Below are positions 11,222-21,999 of a stretch of DNA of 64,000 bases, one piece after another. Position 1 is the stretch's first letter, and the number at the start of each line of letters is the position of its first letter. Origin of the DNA: Anomaloglossus baeobatrachus (Eukaryota > Chordata > Amphibia > Anura > Aromobatidae); assembly GCF_048569485.1 (NCBI RefSeq), contig NC_134357.1, positions 233,588,735 through 233,652,734 on the forward strand, written 5' to 3'. The notes below the pieces were generated by a model, which was not told the origin of the DNA, did no database searches, and was given only the letters and a program-made list of their open reading frames with translations. Both the position numbers and the translations under genes were made by a program.

Positions 11222-13148
11222 AGGGAATCCGTCAGGTCCCCTATGCCCTCCAACCCAGCAGCATTCATAGCTGTATGACTAAATTCCCTGCCTAGCTAGC
11301 CCTGTATAATGTTATTTACTTAACTCAATGTTTAAAAAAACTCTTTGAAAACTCCACTATTCCTATGCTATTTAGGGCCTTGACTAGTTGATGGGATGTT
11401 AGTTTACCAGACCAGTTTGCCCACTTTCCATGTAATCACTCCCCTGTGAGCATGATTTCGATGAGCCAGCATCATTGCCAGCTACTGGAAATCTCACGCA
11501 TGCGCGCGGTTCATTTCAGCAGCATAATTGCGCCTCTGAAGCCAAGTGTTTGCGTCCCAGCTTCAGAGAGGTGCATTATGCATAATCAGAAGTGCAGAAG
11601 CTGTTCTTCCAATCATACAGTGTGCCTCTCTGAAGCATACCCCACACTTCAGAAGCACAGTGATACTGCCAAAATGAGCAGAGCAAATGCGCAAGATTTC
11701 CAGGAGCTGGCAATGCAACAGCTTGTGGAAATCAAGTTATCATGCCCACAGGGGCGTGATAACATGAAAAGAGGACTGGTTAGTCTGAGGAACAAATGCC
11801 TCATTAACTAGTCAACGCCCTAATTAATTAGGGAAAAGCAGGGCTTATAAATCCTTTTTTTAAATACTGAGTTAAGAGAATAACATCATACAGGGCTGGT
11901 TAGGCAGGGAATTTAGTCATACAGCTATGAAGGTGACTCGCCCACCCCAGGGCTATGGGACACCCGGTGCCGGGCCGGACTAGTCCGGGGGATAGTCAGT
12001 GGTGGCGGGGCCCGACTCCGTGATCCTGACGGGAGTCAATTAATATGGCTTCAGTGGGGGTGATTAAAGTTTATAATATTCGTGACGCCACCTGTGGTTT
12101 GCGGCTATTAAGCCGCCGCTGCTGTATGGGGCCTCCGGGGCTGGTGGAATTGCAGCTTGGATGGTCCTGCTCCCCACAGGTGGAGCGATACCCCGGGGCA
12201 CAGTTGGTGCTTGTAAGTGTCTATGCAGTGATGGAAGTCTATGCAGGCGAAATAACTGAGGCAACTCCAGAGGGTGCAATTTCAAGGTGTTTACTCACAG
12301 TTCCTGGTTGGTGCACACTGCTGCCTCTGGACTGCTGAGACCCACTGTCAGGGACCTCCGCCGATCCTGGGTAGATCTGGGGGCAAAAGCCGGTGCACCC
12401 CTCTAACGTGTCTCTTTTCTCGGTCGTCTTCTAAGCCTCGCCTTTTATGGATGGACCTGGCTTGGCCTCCACTACAGCCTCCAGGCCGGGGGCTCTCCTA
12501 GTGGGTGTTCTACCCCCTTTCCAGAGGTTCTGCTGTGGGCTGTGGCCCTGGGGGCTTGCAGCCACCCGGGACCTCGGTTTTTACCTTTGGAATTGACTTC
12601 TCTTCCTCCAGTTTCTAGGGACCGTCCCCTGTGTGCAGCTTGATCCCTCCACCGAATGACTTTGTGGAACAGGCCACCAGCTTGGAAGCTTTTTCAGTGG
12701 CCCTGGAATCCCTTCTGTTGTTCTGCTGTGGTGTCACCTGGGTCTTCACCAGGAACTCAGCTCTCTTCAGACTTTTCTTGAGGTAACTACCTCCTTCTCC
12801 TTCTCATCACAGTCTTCACTCTCTCACTCCCTGAGGTAAACTGAAACTCTCTGACTTGACTTTCCTGTAACTACTCTTCTCTCGGCTGGCTCCTCCCACC
12901 CACCCAGTTGCTAAGCTCTACCCTATGGAAGCAGGGATGGGTCTTGCTGCCGCTATCCCTGGTCCCTGTGTGTACCTAACAATGGGTGTAGTGCAGATTT
13001 GCCTGTGGACCGGCGTTCACTCCTTTACTTACCCAGGATGGGACATCACACCTCTGGCTGGGGTGCAATGTTCCTGTGGCGACGGAAGCCTCAGGGGCGC
13101 CACAAATGCTGCTGGATTGGAGGGCAGAGGGGACCTGACCGGTTCCCT
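11222..13148. mobile_element. TTAA-flanked palindromic MITE, split by a solo LTR
   Basis: TTAA lies at 11218-11221 and 13149-13152. The left arm begins AGGGAATCCGTCAGG and continues through CCTCCAACCCAGCAGCATT. The right arm is its inverted copy, but is cut after CATACAGCTATG by the LTR at 11934-13104 and resumes with CTGCTGGATTGGAGGGCAG. Without the LTR the element is about 750 bp with arms over 100 bp. A second, more damaged copy of the family is at 18179-19622. Confidence 0.8.
11934..13104 (-). mobile_element. Solo LTR (fossil), family L, with 4-bp duplication
   Basis: A GC-rich unit of 1171 bp with LTR-style TG...CA ends, read on the minus strand from 13104. The flanks are AAGG on the left and AATG on the right. 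The uninterrupted MITE arm elsewhere shows AATG at this point, so the target duplication is 4 bp with one later change. No internal retroelement sequence lies beside it, so it is a solo LTR. Related copies are at 18229, 24890, 39765, 42689, 43670, 56637 and 63492. Confidence 0.65.
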
Positions 13149-13152
13149 TTAA

Positions 13153-14299
13153 AAGCTTTTAAAAATGATCTTAGACACTTCTTGAAAAGCAACAAACTAA
13201 CAGCATGTGCTATGGAACACATGTTGGCAAGTGCCTGTTGCCATTAACAAATATAACCTAGTATAAAAACAAAATGAGCAAATAACCAGCAGTAAGTAAA
13301 TAATGTAATAGTAATAGTACATGTAAATAACATAGGGTACTTTGTTGACATCATTTTCACCAAGAGAGCATAAAAGCCATGTGAAGATGGTGCCTAACTC
13401 TTGTAGTTCACCTCACTATGTATCTACAGACCTCAAAATAGACAGGGGCAGAGCAAGACCCAGACCTCACTATTTTCCACCTGTCCATTGAAAGCTTTAT
13501 AGATGAGAGGCACAGCCCAAAAAGAAGGAGCCACGCCTTCGTATGTCCAAAGTACAAAAAGGCTAAAACAAAACCCAAAGAAAAGAGCCGCTACACGTGT
13601 CATGAGTGTCTCTCTTAGTTGAGAGGTATGTGACAGTCCTGGGATCTGAGCTTCACTCATTTTTGGGTGTCTCAGCATATTAAATGTATTTCCTGCTAGC
13701 AGCTACTAGCTAATCACCTTATGTGCAGCCAGTGTGTTACCACTCCCATCTCCTTTAAGTAGCTACTCCATCTTTCAGCTTCCGTAGGAAACAGAATCTT
13801 CTGTTCCTGACCACCTAGGTGACTGCACATCTCTCGGAGCTCCTGGATTTCTGCTGCTTTTTCAGTTGTGGGAGTCATGCTGTTGCAGCTATCAAGTTTA
13901 TGTTGTGTCATATTCCTGTCTGTCTACCTGTCCCTGCCTGTTTATTAGTACAGTGGTGGGGCTAGTGTCTCTCACCTGCCATTTCACTAGTAAGGGTGTT
14001 TATAGGGCTAGTGAGGGATTAAGTATTTGGATCGCTAATGGGTTGAAACACCCTATATAGGGACAGTAGGGAGCCTAGTAGACAGCTTGAGGTGAGTCCA
14101 GAAGGTGAACCCTCTCCCTAGCTGTAGGGCCCAACATTGTAAAAGTGCACCCTTATCCCCCTTGTTTGTTGTGTGTTGTCGTGTAGTGTACCAGACTTCC
14201 ATGGGTCTGAGCACAGCTGTCACACAGTGTATTCGGACACTGCCAACTCAAACCATGACAAAATGTTGGTATAAGTACAATGTGTTGGTGTAGATTCAC
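13153..14299. other. Unassigned intron; possible old LTR remnant in 13880-14270
   Basis: No gene seen. The stretch from about 13880 to 14270, ending in CAAACCATGACA, has a retroelement LTR-like composition, but I cannot find a matching partner or a target duplication. I record it only as a weak possibility. Confidence 0.25.
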
Positions 14300-15240
14300 A
14301 CTGCAGCCATTTTGGAAATTACTTTAAAGTAAAAATTTTAAAATTCAGTTAAAAACATCGTCCATCCATTCAAAAGCCAAGATGTGGACATCAAGGCAAA
14401 ATATCAGAGTCAACATGTCGGCTCATCACAAGGTGTATAAGCTCTGACACGACAATCACTGCAATGTAAGTGGGTCATATGCTTAGTAATATTGAGATCA
14501 CAAATGTCCATGCAACCACCGTGCACCGCATGTTATATAAGTCTGGAATGGTGGCCGTAAAGAGATGAAGAAGCTACGATTTCAATATTATTATGAGTTG
14601 TTGGCTCCAGTTTGCAAAAAAGTACAAAAAGTGAACATTAGAAGATTGTAAGTGGGTGATTTGGAAAAAAGAGACAACAGTCAAAAGGCTAGGCTCCAAT
14701 GGGTGTAACTGGGTCTGGAAGAAGCAAGGGAAAAACTGCCTAACAGATCGAGAAATCGATGGAGTTGTTTCACAGCCAAAAGTGTTGGATACTTGACCAG
14801 GATCGATGGTGGACTCAATACTGACCTATTTTCGAGCATCCTACAAGATGAGTTACTTTGTATACTCAAGTACTATGGATATGAAAAGGACGACATAATT
14901 TTCTAGCAAGACAATGACCCAAATTATACATCGAGATTAGTTCAAAGACAATGAAGTTTTCAAATGTCCACTACAGTCCCCAGACCTCAGCCCAATTGAA
15001 CATTTGTGGGTAGAGTTGAAGAAAAAGCTGTATAAATACCCAAGTGAGTCGACCAGTATACACCAACACTGGGAATGAGTATAAGAGATCTCTGATCATA
15101 TTTTGGTTGAGACATGCTTTAATCAGATTGAGCGCATGCCCAGAGGATTCAGGCAGTGTTGAAAGCAAAAGATGGATTTATAAAATATTACCACAATAAT
15201 AAAAATTAAAATTTAGATTTTTAGCAGCAAAACAGTATCA
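14300..15240 (+). mobile_element. Heavily decayed Tc1/mariner relic
   Basis: Translation around 14905-15050 in shifting frames gives FQQDNDPNYTSR-like and QSPDLSPIEHLWVELKKK-like pieces, the second and third catalytic blocks of a Tc1/mariner DDE transposase on the + strand. Several stops and frame changes interrupt it. Neither terminal repeat could be fixed. It is much older than the other Tc1 copies in the window. Confidence 0.6.
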
Positions 15241-15373
15241 ATGCAGTGACATGACAAGAATCTGCATAACTCATCATATGCTAAATATTTGCAAAGTCAA
15301 ATATATGTATGAGATAGCCAAGATAATTTCCTATAAAATGATGTTAGTCCCACGTTTGAGGCTCTAGTAGATA

Positions 15374-16611
15374 CAGTTAGGTCCAGAAATATTTGGACAG
15401 TGACACAATTTTCGCGAGTTGGGCTCTGCATGCCACCACATTGGATTTGAAATGAAACCTCTACAACAGAATTCAAGTGCAGATTGTAACGTTTAATTTG
15501 AAGGTTTGAACAAAAATATCTGATAGAAATTGTAGGAATTGTACACATTTCTTTACAAACACTCCACATTTTAGGAGGTCAAAAGTAATTGGACAAATAA
15601 ACCAAACCCAAACAAAATATTTTTATTTTCAATATTTTGTTGCGAATCCTTTGGAGGCAATCACTGCCTTAAGTCTGGAACCCATGGACATCACCAAACG
15701 CTGGGTTTCCTCCTTCTTAATGCTTTGCCAGGCCTTTACAGCCGCAGCCTTCAGGTCTTGCTTGTTTGTGGGTCTTTCCGTCTTAAGTCTGGATTTGAGC
15801 AAGTGAAATGCATGCTCAATTGGGTTAAGATCTGGTGATTGACTTGGCCATTGCAGAATGTTCCACTTTTTTGCACTCATGAACTCCTGGGTAGCTTTGG
15901 CTGTATGCTTGGGGTCATTGTCCATCTGTACTATGAAGCGCCGTCCGATCAACTTTGTCGCATTTGGCTGAATCTGGGCTGAAAGTATATCCCGGTACAC
16001 TTCAGAATTCATCCGGCTACTCTTGTCTGCTGTTATGTCATCAATAAACACAAGTGACCCAGTGCCATTGAAAGCCATGCATGCCCATGCCATCACGTTG
16101 CCTCCACCATGTTTTACAGAGGATGTGGTGTGCCTTGGATCATGTGCCGTTCCCTTTCTTCTCCAAACTTTTTTCTTCCCATCATTCTGGTACAGGTTGA
16201 TCTTTGTCTCATCTGTCCATAGAATACTTTTCCAGAACTGAGCTGGCTTCATGAGGTCTGGTCACAGCAACAGCTTCCAAATGCAAAACCACACACCTGT
16301 AATCAACCCCAGACCTTTTAACTACTTCATTGATTACAGGTTAACGAGGGAGATGCCTTCAGAGTTAATTGCAGCCCTTAGAGTCCCTTGTCCAATTACT
16401 TTTGGTCCCTTGAAAAAGAGGAGGCTATGCATTACAGAGCTATGATTCCTAAACCATTTCTCCGATTTGGATGTGAAAACTCTTATATTGCAGCCGGGAG
16501 TGTGCACTTTCAGCCCATATTATATATATAATTGTATTTCTGAACATGTTTTTGTAAACAGCTAAAATAACAAAACTTGTGTCACTGTCCAAATATTTCT
16601 GGCCCTGACTG
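15374..16611 (-). mobile_element. Tc1-like element, internally deleted copy
   Basis: The ends are CAGTTAGGTCCAGAAATATT at 15374 and its diverged inverted copy ending at 16611, flanked by TA at 15372-15373 and 16612-16613. It is the same family as the full-length copy at 54375-56026 but lacks about 414 bp corresponding to 54732-55145: the 5' part of the transposase gene, including its start and both DNA-binding domains. The break shows a short AC microhomology, suggesting abortive gap repair. The remaining sequence is almost identical to the full copy, so it moved recently. Both ends are kept, so it could in principle have moved with transposase supplied in trans. Confidence 0.93.
15629..16252 (-). 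pseudogene. Tc1 transposase, C-terminal 207 residues (N-terminus deleted)
   Basis: The frame keeps the full catalytic core: WTDET, MDNDPKHT and NPIEHAF, with 34 residues between the second and third acidic residues (DD34E). It ends in GFATKY exactly like the full copy. It differs from the 345-residue protein at 54734-55771 at only two positions (Ile for Lys in YRDxLS, Thr for Ala in QPNAxKL). Without the N-terminal helix-turn-helix domains it cannot recognise the terminal repeats. Confidence 0.9.
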
Positions 16612-16613
16612 TA

Positions 16614-17861
16614 TGGAGCCTGAAAGTCAAAAGTTCAATACTTTGTTACCCTTTTGCTCCTCAATGTATATTATAGATTGAACTCATCAACTTTTTTTTT
16701 TTTAAAGTCCGGTTTGGGACTGGACTTGATCTGAACTTGAGCCTGGACCCTAAACAGCATATAAGTCTATAGGGGCCCAAACTTTAGTGCTGTAAAATGG
16801 CTATTAAATGGTGTTAGTAAGGGCTAGGGGGCTGCAAAAGGAAGCAAAATGGGGATAAAAGTAGGACAATTATACTTACCGAGTTTCTGCATGGCTGTCA
16901 CACTGCTTCCGGGTCCACTCATTATATCATCCTATTCAATACTTTTCCTGCCAAACCTCTGTGACAGCATATGTGATTGGTTGCAGTCAAACTGCGCCCG
17001 CAAACTCTGTGGTGGCATCTGTGATTGGTTGTCCTCACACTAGCTATCTGGGTCCCTAAAGTGGAGTGTAAAAATAAATTGGAAAAAATTACATGCGATC
17101 CCCAGTATTTTGATAACCAGTGCAGATAAAACAGATAGCTAAAGGCTGCAGCCCCAAGCCGTGTGCTTTATCTTGGGTGTGTATTAAAATACAAGGGACC
17201 TCTAGTGTTTGTTTTTTTAAATTATTTAAATAAATAATTTTTAAAAAAATGCATGGGGTTCCCTCCAATTTTAATACCCAGCACAGATAAAGCAGAAAGC
17301 TAGGGGCTATTATCAGGGTGGGGAAGCTCATGGTTATTGAGCTCTCTCCAGCCTAAAAATAGCAGCCCACATCTGCTCCAGAATTGGCGCCTCCATTAGA
17401 TGCGCTAATCTTGTTTTTTTACAGGGCTCATCCGGATTGCCCAGCAGCAATGGCAGTCTGGGTAATATAAGGAATTAATGACAGCTGTAATTTGTCAAAA
17501 AAAATCAGAGCTGCCACAAAGCCCTGGATTAGTAATAGATAAGGGTCTATTAGACCCCAATTACTAATAGTCTAAGGCAAAATAAACAAAAAAAACCTGA
17601 AAAATATTTTCTTTAAAAAAAAAAAAAAATCCTCTTTTTCCAATTTATTAACCCCCAAAACACCCCTGAGGTCCAATGTAATCCACACCACAAAGTCCCA
17701 TGACAATCCCGGCTCTGCTACATCCTGAAGTCGCAGTATGCGGTTACATTAGAAAATGTGACAGATCACAGTGGCCTGCGGGGCTATAGTGAGAGAGGTG
17801 ACATCCATGAGTGCACCTGAGGTCATAGCTGTTGGTTCCAATGGACCTCAGATGAACTCAC
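16614..17861. repeat. Diverged dispersed repeat, related to the 33060-33490 module
   Basis: The sequence contains GTGATTGGTTGCAGT, CCAGTGCAGATAAAAC, TTTATCTTGGGTGTGTATTA and CAATTTTAATACCCAGCAC, short blocks that recur in the hAT-type repeats near 33240-33600 and 47280-47640. No ends or target duplication were found. No gene is seen. Confidence 0.4.
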
Positions 17862-17948
17862 CTGAGGTGAACTCATTGAACTCAGTGAACTCTCCTGAGG
17901 TGAACTCATTGAACTCAGTGAACTCACCTCAGGTGAACTCATTGATCA
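17862..17948 (+). repeat. 33-bp minisatellite (about 2.6 copies)
   Basis: A 33-bp unit containing CCTGAGGTGAACTCATTG and AACTCAGTGAACTC repeats with few changes. The unit is itself partly palindromic (CACCTGAGGTG). The frame stays open because the period is a multiple of three; it is not a gene. Confidence 0.85.
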
Positions 17949-18178
17949 TTAATTATAACAGACATGTTAAATATGGAGTAGCATGCATATTGATATATAT
18001 TTTTTGGTCCGGTGTTACTACTTTATTATATTACTACATAGGAGGGTCAGCTAGGTGTCCTTGCATATTAGTTTTTGTTGGTGTTGACACTCAGCATTGC
18101 TGCTTTGCTCAATTTTGTGATTGTGAAATAGGTGTCTTTATCTGGCGTCTATATGTTTCAATGCAATTTGGAGCTTAT

Positions 18179-19622
18179 AGGGAACCTGAAAGGTCCCCTA
18201 TGCCCTCCAACCCACCAGCATATGTATATGTGACACCCTGGACTAGCCAGGTTGTCAGGGGTAGTCCCTTACACAAACACCTTTCCCTAAAAAGGTACCA
18301 GCATCCAACTTTAAAACCCTGAGTCACCCCTCTCAGGACTTGACGTTCACACCCGGGGCGGAGCCAGGTGGTTGGCCATGCCCTCCGAGGAGTTCGGAGA
18401 GCCTGAGGCGGGAAAAACAGAGAGTTTAGTGACAGGAGTGAAGGAGAGCGGAGTAAAGTGTGTTAGGGGTCTGGGTCGGAGCCCGGATTCCCTTTTGGCC
18501 AGGAGGCAGACGGTGGCGGCCGCCTGCAGGAGCTGGGACTACAGCCAGTGGAACCGTAAGGACCGGGGACGGGTGGTGGCCCGCCGGTACCGAACCTGGG
18601 AACCGATTGGAAACCAGAGCACCAGGAGGAGTACTCAGACCCAGTATGAGGCCCAGAAGCCAGTGGACCGAGTCGAATTCACTGATTGGGGTCTGGACTT
18701 AAGGTCCTTTCCCACCCAAGAACCGACTGAAGGCAACAGCCCAACCATAGGGATAGAAAGCTACCACCCAGGCATAGACATCCCACGGGCCAGCGTCTGC
18801 CAGCCCCGCAAACAGCCACTACACCTGCAGGGTCTGACTAGCGTGTCTGCGTGCCCCCTCTCCGCTTCAGACTCGGCTTCTGCGTCCTCCTCTACTGCTC
18901 CTCTCACTCACTCTGCCACTGCATCACTAGTTTACAGCTGAGATGTGGAGATGTGGAGGCTACGCCCCCTCCTGGGTCTGCCCAGGGGTCCCCTCTATGA
19001 TGTGTGTGAGACCTGGTCACTATGTGTCTGTGCGTACACACCCTACTCATCCTTTGGGATTACCTGTTTGTACTCACCCAGCATGGGTGCAATACTCAGT
19101 AGTGCCTGACCAGGTCAAGGGCGCCACACTATTATCATCACCAGCTCTCTGCAAATCTCATACATGTGTGCAACTTTCCTGCCTGCATATCATTGCGCCT
19201 CTGAAGCCTGGTGTACGCTTCTCCGCCTCAGAGGTGCACTGTGCATGTCCAGCAGTAAAAAAGATCTGTTCCGGTGACTAATCTTTGGCTTCTCCGTGGA
19301 CGTCAGCTGTCTTCTTTGCTTTATGGACATGAGCAGTTCGCCTCTGGAGCCGTGAAGCATACATGCGGCTACAGGTGCACAATGAAATGCAAATGACACC
19401 AGCTCTTGCAAATCATGTTATCACGTCCACAGGGGCGTGATAACATGAAGAATGGGATGACTAGTGTAGGAAAAACACCCCGTCAAAAGGAAATTGGCAT
19501 ATTAAAAGGTTTTTTTGAAAAAAAAAAACAAAACTTACCAAAGGCACTTTTAAGCAGGGTAGGTAAAAAGGAATATACAAATGCTGGTGCGCTTGGGGCA
19601 TGGGGGACCTGTCAAATTCCCG
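18179..19622. mobile_element. Second copy of the 11222-type TTAA MITE, with LTR insert
   Basis: The left end begins AGGGAACCTGAAAGGTCCCC with CCTCCAACCCACCAGCAT. The right end at 19622 reads in reverse CGGGAATTTGACAGGTCCCC, followed by TTAA at 19623-19626; the left TTAA has decayed to TTAT. Interior blocks such as ATTGCGCCTCTGAAGCC match the copy at 11222. Part of the left arm has been replaced by the LTR-derived insert at 18229-19128. Confidence 0.7.
18229..19128. mobile_element. Composite of two family-L LTR pieces in opposite orientation (fossil)
   Basis: The left part (18229 to about 18830) follows the 5' portion of LTR family L on the + strand, beginning TGTGACACCCTGG. The right part (about 18835-19128) ends GGGCGCCACA, the 5' end of the same family on the minus strand. 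Both outer ends are therefore LTR 5' ends facing away from each other. No 4-bp duplication is visible. It is a broken, rearranged fossil. Confidence 0.5.
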
Positions 19623-19626
19623 TTAA

Positions 19627-20035
19627 AGATAAGTTGAGAGAGAGTCCCACATTGGCATGAAAGAGTATAAAGCAGGCACCTTTTTTTGCAAGAAATAATG
19701 GTGGCTCGTTATCCTCCAATGAAATGGATGGGCAGTGACTGCACCATCAGCAATTTGACCAGTTGGGAGATGACCTCGTGCATAAGTAAATGACTTAAAG
19801 TGTTTGCCTGTTCCTGTGACACATAATTAGGGATGAAAATCTGGCAGTGTGATGGAGGAGTAGTTAGAAACAGTGGTTGTGGATGAAACTGACAATGGCC
19901 AGGTACTATTTGGGGTGCGCCCTGACTTCCATAAAGTTGAATGTAAGGAGAAGGGGAAGGAGGACAACTTGAGTCCTGCTCATTTTGCTAGCCAGCTTGT
20001 TTTTCCGAAATAATTAGGTAGTTGAATGCTATGCT
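19627..20035. other. Unassigned intronic sequence
   Basis: No gene or repeat boundary recognised between the MITE at 18179-19622 and the GAAACG-containing repeat that follows. Confidence 0.35.
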
Positions 20036-20120
20036 TGAAAAAGACAAACTGATGTCGAAACGTTGCATGTTTATTGCACTATGATGGAATAAAGAAAGAA
20101 AAAATCTGCACTCAGGAGGA
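20036..20120 (+). repeat. Dispersed repeat with stem-loop and GTCGAAACGTTG module
   Basis: The segment reads TTGAAAAAG, then GACAAACTGATGTC, then GAAACGTTGCATG, GGAATAAAG and AATCTGCACTC. The same order (TTGAAAAAG, short stem-loop, GAAACG, AATAAA, GCACTC) recurs on the minus strand at 61013-61150 and in altered form at 45035-45215. The AATAAA hints at a retroposed transcript end. Confidence 0.45.
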
Positions 20121-20264
20121 CGCTGTCAATCGCTTTTTTACGTGACTCAATACAAGTCAATGGGTCCACAAAATCCCTGGAAGCCGCACGGAAGCACTTC
20201 TGTGTGATCTCCGTCAGATGCCCCTGCATTCTGTGTCCCGCTCCCGCACCAGCCCCGTGGCTCC

Positions 20265-20440
20265 TCACACTGCAGTGTCAGCATCTGCCCGCACTGCAGT
20301 GTGTCAGCATATGCCCGCACTGCAGTGTGTCAGCAGATACCCGCAGTGCAATGTGTCAGCAGATGCCCGAACTGCAGTGTCTCAGCAGATGTCTGCACTA
20401 CAGTGTGTCAGCAGATGCCCGCACTGCAGTGTGAGCAGCC
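20265..20440 (+). repeat. 26-bp minisatellite (about 6.5 copies)
   Basis: The unit CACTGCAGTGTGTCAGCA plus GATGCCCG repeats about six and a half times with point variation. Each unit contains the palindrome CACTGCAGTG. Open frames across it reflect the repeat only. Confidence 0.9.
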
Positions 20441-20879
20441 GCGAGGATGATGAGAGTTGCCGTCAGGAGGTTAGTAAAGTTCATTACCTACGGTGATGAA
20501 GTCCTGCACTCCGGACGTCAGCGTACGTCACTGACTTCTTCTCACATCACCTCTCGCGGGCAGCCCAAGACTGTCACTAACGGTGACGTCATGGGACGCT
20601 TGTGATACTTGTGGATGCAGCAGTCATTAAACTCAGTGATCAGTGCTGACGTCAGGAGTACAGCGGCTTCCATCACCGCAGGTAATGTACCTCGCTAACT
20701 TCCTGAAGTCAGCGCTGATCATGCGCTGCAGTGACCTGGGATGACCTCATGATGTTAGCTCAGGTCAATGCACAGCTCTCCCTGCCAATGGGGAACATTC
20801 TGTTCTTCATTGACTGGGACAGTGAGTATGGATCGTCACGTGATCCCCTCATTGGATTACGCTGCAATCGGATTTGATG

Positions 20880-21485
20880 TTTCTTTCCAATAAATTAGTG
20901 ATAGAGGGAATGTTTCGTGGAGCATTTTTTCAAATAAAAATGTGTCTGTCGTCAATTTTTTTTCATTACTGACTGGGTTAGTGATGTCGGGTATCAGATA
21001 ATCTGATACACGCCGTGACATCACTAACCCCAGGGCTTGATGACAGGTGACATTACACAGCTGGTATCAACCCCATATATTACCCCGTTTGCCACTGCAC
21101 CAGGGCATTGGAATGAGCTGGCACAAAGCATCAGGATTGGTGCATCTAATGGATGCGCCACTTCTGGGACTGCTGCGGCCTCCTATTTTTTTGCTGGGGA
21201 GGGTCCAAGAACCGCGGACCTCCAAAGTCTGAGAATACCTGACAAAAGCTGTCCGCTTTACCTTGGCTGGATATCCAATTTGGGTGGGACCCCACGTTTT
21301 TTGTTTTAAATTATTTATTTAATTTAAAATAGCAGCCGTGTGGTGCCCTCTGTTTTGGATTACCAACCAAGCTGAAGCTGCCAACTGTGGTCTGCAGGCT
21401 GCAGCCGTCTGCTTTACCCGAGCTGGCTACAAAAAATAGAGAGGACCCCACGTCTTTTTTTTTTTTTAAATTTATTTTTTAGCTA
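20880..21485 (+). repeat. Copy of the ATTACCCC/GCATCTAATGGATG repeat module
   Basis: Shared landmarks in order: ATTACCCCGTTTGCC, CTGCACCAGGGCA, GGTGCATCTAATGGATGC, TTACCTTGGCTGG, TTGGGTGGGACCCCACG and a T-rich ATTTATTT tail. The same series occurs at 33060-33490 and 47100-47530, which identifies a dispersed module. A second, shorter version of the tail follows at about 21410-21480. Confidence 0.55.
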
Positions 21486-21596
21486 AATGCAAGGCGAAGC
21501 ACCCTTTATGCCACATTATATATATCTTTCTCATCTACTATCTATATATCCCTCTGGTTATCCCTCTATTCAATCATTCATTCATTAACTAATTCC

Positions 21597-21720
21597 TCTC
21601 TCTCTCTATTTATCCCTCTATCTATCTATCTATCTATCGATCCCTCTATCTATCTATCTATCTATCCATCTATCTATCTATCTCTCTATCTATCTGTATC
21701 TATCCATCTATTTATCTATA
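21597..21720 (+). repeat. Imperfect (CTAT)n microsatellite
   Basis: About 125 bases of CTAT/CTCT/CCAT tetramers, mostly CTAT, with scattered substitutions. Confidence 0.9.
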
Positions 21721-21734
21721 CAGCTGTTTCCATT

Positions 21735-21900
21735 TTTTGCAGTCCGCAAATAAAACGGACGACACACGGATGACACAAGGCCCATATACGGAACAGAACG
21801 GATGTCACATGGATGCCATACGGATGCATCCATGAAAAAAACAGGACCGTTTTTTGTGGACCGCAAAAACGGGACGGTCGTGTGAATGTAGCCTAAACCA
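21735..21900. repeat. MITE fragment with GTGTGAATGTAGCC end
   Basis: Short inverted pieces (TTTTTTGCAGTCCGC against GCGGTCCACAAAAAA in reverse) and an end GTGTGAATGTAGCCTAAA look like a small non-autonomous DNA transposon end. No target duplication was identified. Confidence 0.3.
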
Positions 21901-21999
21901 GAGAGTTACTGTATGTCACACAAAACAGTTGCTAAATAACATTTCCCACATCTCTCCTTTCCATCACCACAATTTTTGAAGCAACATTTTTTTGTTAGG

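Noticed and set aside
17771-18322. 183-codon frame with an NSPEVNSLNSV-type repeat
   Set aside because: The peptide repeat is the 33-bp minisatellite. The frame crosses a MITE boundary and LTR sequence.
18372-18941. 189-codon open frame
   Set aside because: It lies inside the LTR-derived composite. There is no protein family signature, and similar LTR copies do not keep the frame.
20265-20440. CRISPR-like array
   Set aside because: Repeats are directly adjacent with no unique spacers, and the setting is vertebrate. It is a 26-bp minisatellite.
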